Under the pieces are notes generated by a model that saw nothing but the letters and a program-made list of their open reading frames with translations, was not told the DNA's origin and made no database searches. From Archegozetes longisetosus (lineage: Eukaryota; Arthropoda; Arachnida; Sarcoptiformes; Trhypochthoniidae): 64,000 bases of DNA. Where the stretch lies: the NCBI GenBank assembly GCA_018873245.2, contig JAEMBT020000001.1:6476220-6540219 (forward strand). The letters run 5' to 3'. The stretch's first letter is position 1; each line of letters opens with the position of its first letter. Below are positions 43,224 to 55,129 of this stretch, in pieces. Made by a program: the position numbers and the translations under genes.

Positions 43224-44443
43224 CCAGATATAAGATATATAAAATACACATAAGAGTTACTCAGCCGATAATTTCAGCGCCGCTAAGGGATTAGTTTTGA
43301 AACTTTTTTGAGTCCTCCTGATTTGATATGACTTTCTGCTTACTTATAAATAAGAAATAAAATACAATTAATTTAAAATTCTTTAAAATGAATTTGAACT
43401 AAATTAAATACGCAACAAATTATCGAAATTACATTTTATTGATTCGTTTAAATTCACGAATAAATAATCGCAATGAATGATAAGGAACGTGCGGTTAAAT
43501 ATTGTCAAAATAACAGAATAACAAATTCTGATTTAATTTTTCATTATTTTTCAGTAAAGTCTAAATTGCGGTAATTTCTGAAATAAAAATAACATTATAA
43601 ATAAACTTTTTAAAATAGAGTAATATCCTTACAGTTTTCAATAATGGATTGAGTTTTGTGAAAGCCAGGAAATCATAACTTTATTTTCTAATGAAAATTT
43701 CAAAAATTTTAGTTGAAGAGTAATTTGTTCAGAGCATTTTGTTGAATATAAATATATTAATCCTTCTAAAAAGTTTAGACTTGTTTGCTCAAAATATTTT
43801 CGATTTATTTTCTGTGCTAATTCAATTTCAATTAAGTATTCAAAACGGAATTTTCAAAATCTCATTTAATATTCGAAGAAAAAAATTGACAAGTCTTCTC
43901 ATCGATTCGATTCATATATGTTTCGTTCACTCGACAAAAAAATCATTTTCTGATATAAAATTATCTCATATTCAAGAGTTTATATATAAGATGAAATTGT
44001 ATTTATCTTTCTACATCATAATCCATATTCTTCACTTTGTGTTGTAGTTTAGGTTATTCTGTCTTTAAAACAGTTAATTATTTCCGAATATTAGAAAAAT
44101 AGTCAAAAATGTAAAATCATTCAAATTTTGAAAACAATATTCATAGCATTTCTTGATTTTAAAGTTTAAATTGAGAAAATTTCTTTTATTTGTGTTGTAA
44201 ATATGTTAATGAAGTTCTTTTGATCAAATTTTCAATCTGTATATTAATCAGCATGCAAAAAGAATATTAGTATATAAAATATAAAATGAATATACTATTC
44301 ATGTTTGCCGCATTTAATTAACTATGATTTGCTTGCTCTGAATCTATTGGTTGTCTCAACTATAACTCCAAAACTAATCCCTTAGTGGCGCTGAAATTAT
44401 CGGCTGAGTAACTCTTATGTGTATTTTATATATCTTATGTCTG
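43224..44443. mobile_element. Non-autonomous inverted-repeat element
   Basis: Terminal inverted repeats of about 80 bp: cagatataagatatataaaa, cacataagagttactcagcc, gataatttcagcgccgctaa at the left and their complements at the right (44372-44443). The flanks atatttgac (43215-43223) and acatttgac (44444-44452) look like a 9-bp target duplication with one change, as in Mutator-like elements. Inside is AT-rich DNA with one 102-codon plus ORF (43739) that has no recognisable domain. Confidence 0.8.
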
Positions 44444-44452
44444 ACATTTGAC

Positions 44453-44868
44453 ATCGATAGTCTAAAAATATCTAAGGATTGAACATTGCCCTGCACCCTC
44501 TAGCGTGGGTCGCAACAACAGCGACAATTGCGCCTAAAATTCGGGCATTTAAATTTGGGCGCCAAACGCCTCATTCTTTGAATAATTCATTCATATCTTG
44601 AAAACTAGTGAACCATTGAGAAAATGGCTTACTTATTAAATAATTATCAGACAATAAGCGTTTAAAACATTATAAATAAATTTAACAATTAAATACTATA
44701 TTTATTTTTATCTAAAAACTCAACAATAGGCGCCCTTTAACTGTTTGCAGTCATAGCGACATCCAGAAGCCATTGTTATTATTCGCAGATATATATGCGG
44801 TCTTCAATATTAGTTAAGGTTAAAAATTTTCTTTTAAAGTTTCGAAAATGTCAGATCCTATTTGGGTG
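44453..44868. other. Intergenic region
   Basis: A GC-richer patch (44490-44570) with gggcgccaaacgcc and, at 44728, ataggcgcc may belong to the 5' end of the hAT that follows. No gene seen. Confidence 0.35.
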
Positions 44869-46756
44869 CATTGAACACATGTTGCCGGTATTGGAAAAGA
44901 TACGCGAGTCAAATGCAATTATTGTAAATCACACAATCAGATAAAACATGCCCCAAATTGCAAGAGAATTTCATGAATTGTTCCAAAGCTGTAATGATTG
45001 TAAGAAAACAATTCAGAGAAATAGTAATGGAAAGGAAGAGAAGACTGTTAATGAAAGAGTCAACAGAATCAGTATGCGTTCGTACCTCTTGAAGGAGCGT
45101 CACAACCATTTGATACTAACAGTCCAACAGATGACATTAATTGAGGAGATCAGGCCCTCATCGCAAATATCAATACAGTCTTCATCATCTATCGATAGCT
45201 ATATCAACCGGATAGGCAAAACAAAGAACGAGCAGTTAACTGAATTGTTGGTAAATGCTGTTATCAAAGGTGGTATACTTTTCATTTTATCAAAACCTCT
45301 TTTTGCTGAAGTTTTTCGAGGAAACGCAAACCGGATTCAAACCTCCGACTTATTATCAATTAAGAACTTCAATCTTAGAAGCGCGTGACAAAAACGCTCG
45401 ACAAGAAATTGATAAAATAGTCAGAGAATGTGAAAGCGTTACGATGGTTGGGAAGATATCCGCCATTTAGCAGTTCTCAATATAATGGTATGCATTCCTG
45501 AAAGTATTTTCTATAAGAGCATTGAAGTAGGAGGCGAATCAGCCGATAATATTCTCCTTCAAAGAGAAATAGAAAATGTTATGACAATCATTGAACACAA
45601 AAGATTGCAGCAATTTTTTCAGATAATGGTTCGCCTATGATACTAGCTCGGTAGCCACAGAAAAAAGATTCCCATATTACTGGTGTGAGATGTGCTACTC
45701 ATGTACTCAATCTTCTCATAGAAGATCTGTGCAGAATCAATAAAATTCATGCTTTCATAGATAATTCTAAAGAAATTGTCAAAGACAACAGGATCTAAAA
45801 CTAAGAGGTCTTTACGACGAAGCGTGGGATAGATATATTGAAATCGAGAAACTGAAAAGTAGAAAAGTAACAAAGGTTTCGTTGTGTTTACCGACAGCAA
45901 CCCGTTGGTATAGTATCAGAAATATGTTGGTTGTGCTCAAAAGAGCGAGACCTGTATTGGAAAGAATGGCATTGGATGAGGAGTTGAGCACAAATGCAGA
46001 ACAATACGTTAGATCCGACAACTTTTGGGGTGGGTTACATTACGTCTTAGACTTACTGAATCCTGTAGTGGACGGTAAGTGATGGAACGGACGACTAGAA
46101 TAGGGTACGGTCTCATCTTTATGCTCCAATAGTGACTTAACTTTTTTTAGGTATTGCTAAAGTTGAGTCAGAAAGTGCAGTAATTTCTGATGTGATTCTT
46201 GTATATAAAGCAATTGAAAACGTTTTCACTTTTCAACAATTGTCAGGTTCGATTCTGAATGAAGGCGAACAAAGGAAAGCTCAATCAATATATGAGAACA
46301 GATGTAGAAGAAAGTTTGTTAATGAGTATCACTATCTGACTTATTATTTGGATTCAAAATATAGACAGAAAAATCATTGAATCAGATGAGAACTTGGCGA
46401 AAAAAGTTTATGAGTGTTTGCTGAATTATGCACTTGCTATTGGATGTATTACTAGTCAAAATGAGATAACTCAATTAGCAGACAGCGTAAATGACCTTAG
46501 AAACTAAAAATTTACATGGAATTACTTTATTTTCTGGCAAAAACCCTTTAAGCTATTGGAAAAGTCTCAAAATGCTCACTTCAATATCTAGGTTAGCAAC
46601 ATTTGGCTCAAAACTGTTATCCATTCCGGCCTCATCTTCAGGAGTTGAACGAAGATTCTAAACTCAAGGACGTGTTCATACATGTGAGAGAAACAAATTC
46701 ACAGATGGAAAAGTTGATAAAATAATGAGAATCCAATGGAATCTCAATCAATTGCT

Positions 46757-46832
<76 letters not shown>

Positions 46833-46950
46833 AGCAGAAGAAGAGCAAAAATAGAATGTGATTTCAACATAGACAACATTATTTATTTGGACAAGCCTTT
46901 CACTGAAGAAGAGGTATTAGACAGAATTAGGGCTTTCATCAGACTATGAA
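44869..46950 (+). pseudogene. hAT transposase remnant with (GA)n insertion
   Basis: In order: a zinc-finger-like start (VKCNYCKS, near 44910), PPTYYQLRTSILEARDKNA (45345), FSDNGSPMILAR (45617), CATHVLNLLIEDLCRINK (45690), LPTATRWYSIRNMLVVLKRA (45890), and the dimerisation region near 46620-46760 (LLSIPASSSGVERRF, then TQGRVHTCERNKFTDGKV). This order is typical of hAT transposases. Frames change several times and a GA microsatellite lies at 46759-46829, so the copy is dead. I did not find its terminal repeats. Confidence 0.82.
46759..46829. repeat. (GA)n microsatellite
   Basis: An uninterrupted ga dinucleotide run of about 70 bp within the hAT remnant. The Arg-Glu repeat ORF that covers it is an artefact of the run. 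Confidence 0.95.
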
Positions 46951-47046
46951 ACCGATGCTTAATTTCAATAAAATTTGACGTTTAACTCAGTTCATTATGA
47001 GCGACCGTATCACTATTGTGCATCAGCTCTTTAAATTATACTTTAA

Positions 47047-47518
47047 CCCTTCGTCACAACTGTGGGGTAAAATGTTCCCAAGTTTGACTTTAAAAATCTC
47101 GTAAAAATAAAAAAAACGTCGTTGCTTCTTGAGAATTTAGGTATTCCTCAGTGATATATCTGGCTTTGAATGACAAAAATCCCGATTAATTTAGACTTAT
47201 AACTTTATTTTAAAAAATTATTTTCTGGCAACATGTCTTTGTGAGGACAGAAATTCCCCTTAATATCGCAGTGCTTTGTGTTTACTATATGTGTCGCAGC
47301 GCTGTAATGTCGCTACTAGCAATTGAACAGCTGATGACGCTGTAGCAGATAATAACTAGAATTAAATTAATTAATAAAAACATTGAAAATAAGGACTAAC
47401 TTTGATTCTGAAAACATTCCGGACTAACCTGGAACAGATATAAAGCGTGGAAGACGTGGGGTAACATTTTACCCCACAGTTAATTTTACGTTTTCAGAAG
47501 TTAAGTTGTGACGAAGGG
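47047..47518. mobile_element. piggyBac-like MITE with TTAA target sites
   Basis: TTAA flanks both sides (47043-47046 and 47519-47522). Inverted ends begin ccctt: cccttcgtcacaactgtggg and gtaaaatgtt at the left, with matching complement (accccacag, ttgtgacgaaggg) at the right. piggyBac elements insert at TTAA and have CCC-type tips. At about 470 bp it has no transposase. Confidence 0.85.
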
Positions 47519-47623
47519 TTAATACTTAAATAAATGTTTGAAAATATTTTACTACAATATAAAAGAATTAAAATTTTCTGTAATTTCAAAATTTCTTTAA
47601 TATAATAAATGGTTTCTATACAT

Positions 47624-48598
47624 TTATTTTTCACGCAACTTTCTTCCTTTCATTGCTTTAATATGCTTTGGGATGAATGCTTGTGGAAGTTGAGGGAATA
47701 ATTCGATATAATATCCAATAGACTTTCTCATACTATTATCGACCAACTTTCCTTTGACGTACTCTTGAAATATTTCCTTTGTATACTTCGCATCATCTGT
47801 AGAGTTATGCGTGTTCATTTGAGGGTTTGTGCGAAAGTAATTGCAGTAAATGCGACCCAATACTAATGGTTCGGGAGCTTCTACACCGCTTTCATTAACT
47901 TTCCAGACATAGTAGTGATTTTGGATTTCAAAAATATCTTAATCAGTAGCTTCTAAATCTAGTATTTTAAAGCCAGACTCGTGATTAACCATAATTAGTA
48001 GTTTGTCTTTTATAATTTCATGGATCTCTTCCATAACTTCGTCGTAGTCCCGACCATTGATAAATGAATTCTTATTAAACCCATTAGTTGCTTTAGTAAA
48101 CCAGTCGACTTTGAATGACCCGTATTGATGTTTAACCTTCGCTTCATATATTGTGTTGAGTTTTAAATCTACAATAGACACCGTCGCCAAGTTGGGAATA
48201 CTTTTTTTCGGGTTCAGTGGATTGTGACAATCGAAAAACTCGCAGTTCATCGCTACTATGTCTTGCTTTTTGTAGTACTTGAACTATTGTTTTGGTGGGA
48301 CTGTTTGAAGAGCTGTTACTCACGCAGCTTTCGCTGGTACGGAAGCAGACTCTTCTTTTCTAGACTCTTGAACTAAAGCTTCAGTGGCTTTTGGAGCCGT
48401 TACTGATGCAGCCTTTGCTGATATGGGGGCAGCCTTCGACTTGATTTTCCTTTTCTTGATATTTAAAAATGTATCGACACATTTGATTTCGTCTAAATCT
48501 CTATCAGCGTTCGTGAGCCAACTCAAGGAAATGCTCTTAAAATAGAAAAAAATTGATTTTTCATCTATAAAACATATCTTTTTATCTTCTAAACCCAT
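47624..48598 (-). pseudogene. DEDDh 3'-5' exonuclease (REXO/ISG20-like) pseudogene
   Basis: One reading frame from 48598 to 47624 is broken by three in-frame stops (one after VPAKAA near 48322, one near 48286, one at 47939-47941). The family order is clear: MNCEFFDCHNP, LATVSIVDLKLNTIYEAKV, FNKNSFINGRDYDEVMEEI, KLLIMVNHESGFKILDL, IQNHYYVWKV, and HNSTDDAKYTKEIFQEYV. The first catalytic motif should be D-x-E but is N-x-E, and the second Asp, expected in VNHxSD-like context, is lost. The Ala/Lys-rich N-terminal part (AAPISAKAASVTAPKATEAL) is repetitive. The lack of introns suggests a retrocopy. Not a functional nuclease as it stands. Confidence 0.82.
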
Positions 48599-48599
48599 A

Positions 48600-50195
48600 T
48601 ATTGAGTGCAAATTTTCTTTAAGTTTAGGCATTGATCAATTCAAACTTATGAAAAAAATTTGAAATAAGTCAAAGGAAAGATTTTCATCGATCATAATTT
48701 TTGTTTAAAAACACTTTTATTATCAAAAACAGTGTTTCCAATAAAAAGATAGTCTTTATTTATAAAAATTATGAACTAACTATTGTTATGACCAAGAAAA
48801 TAACTTCTCAAACGCTATTAAGTGTCTAGACAATATGATTATGAGTTAAACTCTTTTAGAAAATGGACAGCATTGTCAACAAGTTATAGTGTTGAATTGC
48901 TACTTTTTAATACCAATTGTATTACATTCCATTTGATTATTAAAAGTTTGTATCAAATTTTGAATTGATAAGTAATTTATTTGACATCTGATTAAATATT
49001 ATATAAAAAGCTCTAACTGCTTTATTGAGGCTTAGAAGATAAAAAATAAAGTATAGTTCAATGAATAAGACATACATCTCCGAAATCAATCATTGTATTC
49101 GTAGATGAGAGGATTCGTAGGTGAAAGATGATTGGGTAATAATGAATGTATTAATTATTTACAAAAAAATATTAACAATGAACACGAAATATAATCACGT
49201 AGTAAAGCCTTTTAAATGAGGCACATATGCCACGGCGTCCGTCGCTGTCATGGCGACAGGCATTTTGAGTCCTGGCGGGTAGAACCTCTATCCTTACAAA
49301 ATATCGAAGGTTTTTTATAAGGGACAACGAGTATAGGGGACGCCCTGTGTCTCACTTTGGGACACAATAACAAAAGGCACACTATAGTTATCAATAGTTC
49401 GGGATAAATCAAAATCTACGCTTTCTATACAGTTATTTTTCCTAAAGCTTTTATCTTGTGTCATCGAATTAATTGATTGAAAGCTATGCCAAAGAATAAA
49501 AAGAATTAAGAGAAAGATAACAAGGATATGAATAATTGAGTTTTCTAAATTTAAACAAAAGAAACATATTTAATATTAAGTACTTTTAAGGACTGAGAAT
49601 TTTATGATTTTAATCTTTTTTTGTTTACTAGAGTCATTCAATTTTCCATAATCTTGACAAATTAATAGAATTAAATGTAAATCTTGTAAAATTTGATCAA
49701 ATTGGTATTTAAAAAACTAAAACTAGGAGTGGCAAAAATCCATTAGTGGTGATAGGCCAGCGCGAGTCTAGTGATAAGAGAATGAGAGCTCAAGACTAGT
49801 GATGGCAATTTTATCCTGAAAATTTTAATAAAATATTCAGCTCTCATTGTATTATTACAAGTCTCGCGCTTTCATTATGTCGTAATGGGACTGCGAGACT
49901 AGAAAAGACAAAATGAGAGAAATTTGATTATGTTCTCAAAAGTATTCAAATTTTTCTTTGCAGTCGAATTCCTCCATAACATAGTTTACTTTATTCCAAA
50001 TTAATGTAATCATTCATAGAAACAAATCAAGTTATATTTCGAAAGTTATTTGTCAATTATTTTTTTATTCAATAGGTTTTTTCAAAGATAAAAGCTTGTA
50101 AAATAGTTATTTTCATATATATATATATATATGTTTAACTCAAAAATAAAATCTGAAATTTTTTTAATAATCAAATTCTCGACTCGTTCTCTCAG
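48600..50195. other. Intergenic region
   Basis: AT-rich, with a GC-richer patch at 49215-49370 that I cannot assign. Near 49725-49910 the phrases aactaggagtggcaaaaatcc and actagtgatggcaatttt, both hAT-tip-like, suggest decayed element ends. A (ta)n run lies at 50118-50132. No gene seen. Confidence 0.4.
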
Positions 50196-50214
50196 CTCAA
50201 GCCAACACTTACCA

Positions 50215-50690
50215 TTTCAAACTTTCCAATAGATATGAAGTGAAAGAGTTATCAGAACTGATGGATAATGCATTTATTAATAATATCTCTCGCGTTAAAT
50301 TCAGGAATTTATATGAAACAACCATAAACAATGGTTTGATTCAGTTTTAGCGTTTTTGAATGATTTATCATCAAGTTTACGAACTTTCTATTGACAAAAT
50401 ATATATTTGCAAATCTACTCAAGCAGTGGTTAGTCTATTATATTAATTATTAAATTTATTAAACGACTAAATACTTGAAAAATAATACCTATTGAAGAGT
50501 TAACTGTAGGGCGACTGTAGCTCACTTGACACTGGAGACCCTCTACCTAAGTCTCCAGTGCGAGCTTTATTTGTAAAGGTGCCGCCCGAGACCCTCTGTG
50601 CTGATGGCGTAGCCATCATCAAAAAATAATTTTGATAATTCGGCGGCTTCTATGCACAATTTTCAAAGGTGATCAAAATACTTTATAGTT
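50215..50690 (+). repeat. BTB fragment plus adjoining repeat, duplicated at 63525-64000
   Basis: A roughly 475-bp block present twice in the window with few differences. The first part is a BTB pseudogene piece (RYEVKELSELMDNAFINNIS, then FRNLYETTINNGLIQ), broken by stops. The second part (50510-50690) starts gggcgactgtagctcact, contains two gagaccctct phrases and ends gatcaaaatactttatag. Coordinate 64000 cuts the second copy, so the true unit may be longer. Confidence 0.85.
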
Positions 50691-51180
50691 TCTATAAATA
50701 AGATTTGCTTAATTGCTTATTTTATAAAAATATCGTTAAAACGTTAACATTTTAATTTTTATGCGCTTATCTCTAAGAGTCTATATCTCTTCTCATCCTT
50801 CATATTTTTGAAAAATTCTATTTGCTTTCGATTCTGTTCTTCATAAGCTTTAATTTGATACCCACATTGGCGTGGTGGGCGACACGAGAAATTAAACTAA
50901 CTCCTTTTTACAAAAAAAGATTTTACAAAATATTATAAATAGTGTATCGAAAAAACTCTGATTACATTTTAGATAGAATCGCGTTCGTATTCTTAAATAA
51001 CTAATGTCGTCTTGGATAAAGGAAAGCTTAGAGCCTGAGCCTCGTGTGAGCCAGAGATTATGGACGACACTAATTATTATTTTAAAGAATAATACTGTGC
51101 CCGAATAGCCATTCAATTACTTATGCAAAAGAATTGGAAACTACAACACAAACTATTAATAACTATTTATAATATTTAGT
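50690..51180. other. Intergenic region with a small dispersed repeat
   Basis: At 51003-51067 atgtcgtc ... agcctgagcc ... tgagccag ... tggacgac matches, in inverse orientation, 57541-57602. It is a short mobile or repeated unit of unknown class. No gene seen. Confidence 0.4.
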
Positions 51181-51224
51181 CATGTCAAAAATAATTTACA
51201 AGCAAAACGAATCAAAACTCTATT

Positions 51225-52320
51225 GTTCATCAGATTGTTCATCATAATCGTCGTATTGTTGATCAAACTTTTTATCATACTCTAAATGGCATCGATCACG
51301 CGTTTGCTTCAGATCCTTATATTTATTGTGCAACTCCATATCATTTCTTCTCAAATTTTAATATCTTAAATTTGTACTAAATTATTTCGTAAACCTCTTT
51401 ATCATCAAAGGTATATTTCTCATATTTTGTATGTTATCACCAGGACAAGTATTTTTCGGGAGTTTAAAGTGGTCAAATCGGTCCGGAATCGGGAGCTTAA
51501 AAGAACCGAAATCAGGACTTAAAAAGCAAAAATCGGGAGTTTAAAAAACTTCATTTTCAATCATAATACAACGAAAAATAGTTGTTTTCTTTCTTCAAAT
51601 GTATTAAACTGTATTAGCAGTGCTTCAAAAATTTATTGTACTGTATAATTAGATTGATCTCCAAGTTTTCAGGTGAAAAACACTGCCGATCTTCTGTCAA
51701 AAGATTTTTATACACAGTGAAAGAGCGCTCGGCATACACAGATACCAAAGGCGCATATTCTCTGTTCAAACGATGCTCATAACTATTACTTTCACAAAAT
51801 ATTTTTATAAAGCTTTATCAAGATAATGAATTTTCGATTACAGTTGTGATCAATTTTTTAATATTTTCGTTATATTTTTAAGTCAAAATGAGATAAAACT
51901 TTTAAAAATCTCATATTTTAAACAAAACGTTCTAAATCGGGAGAAACTCACGAGAAGCTTAAAATCGGGAAAATCGGGACATTTAAATTATTTTTATAGA
52001 AGCCTGAAGTGACCACAAGTACATTAATATAAAATTCCCGAGGAATAACTTTAGGGAATATTATCGGGATTTCCCGAAAAATACTTGCCCTGGTTATCAC
52101 TACTCAGGTCTTGTAATTTGATTAATTTTCTAAACGGTTGAAGTTTTGCCAATATGTTTAGCCTCAGTTTCGGTCAAAGCTGTAATCAAATGGTTTTGAG
52201 ATAATCGTAAATATTCAAGAACTCTGCCATGACTTGCGTCACAAATGAATCCTTCACTTTAGATAATCTTTTGCTTTGAATTCAAAGCAAACTTTTTTCC
52301 AAATAGATCAGTGCCTTATT
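51225..52320 (-). pseudogene. BTB/POZ protein pseudogene 4 (split by a hAT)
   Basis: Sequence like the C-terminal half of the BTB gene lies at 52320-52101 (NILAKLQPFRKLIKLQDL-like) and continues at 51432-51225 as the charged, heptad-rich tail (DKKFDQQYDDYDEQSDEQ). A hAT copy at 51441-52092 interrupts it. Several stops and shifts are present. Confidence 0.7.
51441..52092 (-). mobile_element. Deleted hAT element with intact ends
   Basis: The 8-bp duplication gttatcac lies at 51433-51440 and 52093-52100. Inverted tips are caggacaagtatttttcggg and the complement of cccgaaaaatacttgccctg. The interior is rich in aaaatcggga. On the minus strand near 51660-51775 it retains part of the hAT dimerisation domain (YAPLVSVYAERSFTVYKNLL). 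At 652 bp it is a deletion derivative. Confidence 0.92.
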
Positions 52321-52329
52321 AAAGTTATA

Positions 52330-53266
52330 AATGAGATGAAATTTGTATAAAACAGTGAAGCTTTCTCATAAAGTCAATTAGAAGTTCTTGCGAAACTAAC
52401 AGAACATATTAAAGCTTCTAAGCTGTCCTTAATTGTCTCAATACCATCTTGTACTGCAGGATTGATAATATGAGCAAAACAACGAATGTGAAAATTATCA
52501 AATATTGTTTCGAGACCCTGAAATTCACTGATTTATTTGATGCCTCTGACCATACTTTCAGCATTATCGGTTGTCACAGACTTACTCGTTTACTATATTG
52601 AAATTATTAAAAATTAATTCTAAGTCATTAGAGATGTCTTCCCCAGTGTGAGAAAATGGTATAATATTGAAACCTAATAACAAACTTCTTTGAATGAAGT
52701 TTTCGTCCAGAATATGCTTTGCGACTGCAATGAAAATCTGTTTTCTGATTGAAGTCCACAAATCAGTTGCAAACGATATTTTAACTTCGATTTTTCGCAA
52801 ATAATTTTTAAGCTTTGCTTCGTAGTTATCAAGTGTTCAATCAATTTTTCGCTTAACTGTGAAGCGAGAAGGTACCTTGTATGTAATGGTGTAATCGTGA
52901 TCATTAGAATAATTAGCGTATTTGTTATCAATTAAGTTTAATCTTGCTTTACATCCCTTAGTTTTGTACTTATAATAGTCTCTATTTCGTAGGTGAAAAC
53001 TATAAAACTTCGAATTATTGTTAACTATATACATAGAATTTAATTATTTTTTACTAAGTAAACTCAAAACTTCATAATTTACTCTAGAAAACTTGGAAAG
53101 ATAGAAAATCTTTTGCGGAAGATTGTCTATTAATGAATGAAAGACTTAAAGTTTTTATTATATTTAAAACTCAGTCTACTAATCTTACAATCTATTAAAC
53201 TTTCTCTGCAATTTGATAGCAATTAAAAACAAGTATATTTCAGAAATTAAGCCTATTTATTAAATT
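52330..53266 (-). pseudogene. hAT-type transposase remnant with FLYWCH-like finger
   Basis: On the minus strand, from 53034: FHLRNRDYYKYKTKGCKARL (FLYWCH-like), then IEVKISFATDLWTS (about 52790), LLLGFNIIPFSHTGEDISND (52690), SVTTDNAESMVRG (52570) and FHIRCFAHIINPAVQDG (52480). DLWTS, TTDNA and RCxAH are hAT transposase landmarks. Stops and shifts break it. Its outer part shares sequence with the element at 34950-35667. It is cut at 53266 by the foldback element that follows. Confidence 0.78.
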
Positions 53267-54159
53267 GTTCCTATAATTGTTTAGTTAGTCATCGTAAGAG
53301 ATTAACCTTAATCTATAATAAAGTAGTCTAGTAATCAAATAGAAAGTGTAGTTTACAACTTTCATTTGTAATGAGTAATTATCCGTGAGGTCACAGTGCA
53401 AAATCATTTTCCACTTGACTGATAAATAATGGTAAAAGTACTATTCAGCTAACTTACAGAAAAACACCAGTATTTTCTTGTTTTCAGATAAAATAACTAC
53501 TGTGGGAACCAAAAACTAAAACTGCAAGAGAAGTTGTGTTATGAGAGACAGATAAAACATAATCCTTAACTGTTAACTATTATTCATTGTACATCAAAAG
53601 TTATAATAAAATAATGATTAAGAAATAGAAGAACTTTTTCATTTGGAGTATATATATCATATTTATAATAAAGAGTACGAAAAGATGAGTATCAAATAAA
53701 TTACTTTAAAAAGTAAAGTATGCTCTATCGAGTCCGACCTGACTCTTAGATAGAGAATTAGGTAAAAGTAAATTTGAATCTCACATTGAGGTCGCTGATT
53801 TCAATTTACTCATTCATAGACACACACATTACATGAGAAATTATATCGATCCCAAGTCATAAAAATAAACGTGCATTATTCGTTCGATATTTGAGTTGAA
53901 AATCTTATGTAATCCATTGATACTAGTTGATTCGTCTTCGGGTAGGCTGGACGCGAGTTCAAATCAAATCGATTCGCGATTTGAACAGACTCGACTCGAA
54001 AAGAGACTCGACTCGGTTTTTAAGAGTCGAATTCAAATCTGCTCCGACTCGACTCCAACTCGATTTGTGCGGAGCACTAGTTTCGCCCTAGGACCCTCTA
54101 TATGGGCGGAGCACGATAAGTAAAACCTAACCACTCAGACAAATAGGTTTTTATAATAA

Positions 54160-54350
54160 CATAAAGATGTACGAAATAATTGAGAATAAATTTGAGAAAT
54201 TAAGAATACACTACAATGAGTTGAGAACAAGTCATATAGAGTTTGCATTATAGACATAAGGATCCGAAGGAAACACACAATCGATGCCATTCAAAGTATG
54301 ATAAAGAGTTAGATCAAAAATATCACGATTATGATGAAGAGCCTGATGAA
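54160..54350 (+). pseudogene. BTB tail fragment inside the foldback loop
   Basis: YEIIENKFEKLRIHYNELRT at 54169-54228 and the Asp/Tyr/Lys-rich stretch to 54350 match the heptad-rich C-terminus of the local BTB family, with stops after it. It is only the tail, about 190 bp, and lies between the arms of the foldback element, so it was either captured or was the target sequence. Confidence 0.65.
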
Positions 54351-55129
54351 AAATAAGGCTTTTTCATTTTATTATAAATGAATTTTGATATGACTAAGCA
54401 TTGTAAATATTTTTTTTAATAATTTGTGTCAGTTTCTGATTCTTATGACAAAATATTTGAATGGTTGTGAAATAAAGTATTGTCACGTTTATTTTTGTGA
54501 CTTAGGATCAATAGAATTTCTCATGTAATGTGTGTTTCTAGAAATGAGTAAATTGAAATCAGGGACCTCAATGTGAGATTCAAATTTACTTTTACCTAAT
54601 TCTCTATCTAAGAGTCAGGTTGGACTCGATAGAGCATACTTTACTTTTTAAAGTAATTTATTTGATACTCATCTTTTCGTACTCTTTATTGTAAATATGA
54701 TATATATACTCCAAATGAAAAAGTTCTTCTATTTCTTAATCATTATTTTATTATAACTTTTGATGTACAATGAATAATAGTTAACAGTTAAGGATTATGT
54801 TTTATCTGTCTCTCATAACTAAAGCATGTTAAAATGCATAATTGCATATTTTAATCGGTTTGATATAACTAACTATTGATTGAATATTTATGCGAATCAT
54901 AAAGTAAGGGGTATTTTGGCGAAAGTTATTACCGCATAAATGCATATAAATGCATATTTTAAAAATTATTAACAAATTTGTAATTTATGGATTGATCTAA
55001 TCAATCGATAGTTAATTGTTATACAAGCGATTGTAATCCAATCGATTGAAATCTAAACAACAGTCAATCAATTTGAATGTTACTCACTGTGCACATTGAT
55101 AGCAAAATTAATTAATTGATTCTAATGCC

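Noticed and set aside
46725-46949. Arg-Glu repeat protein
   Set aside because: Translation of the (GA)n microsatellite within a dead hAT.
49215-49370. GC-richer patch as a tRNA or other RNA gene
   Set aside because: No cloverleaf, A/B box pair or other fold could be drawn by eye.
53945-54120. gactcgactc-rich patch as a regulatory array or CRISPR-like repeat
   Set aside because: Units are irregular with no spacers; it is a simple degenerate repeat inside the foldback loop.
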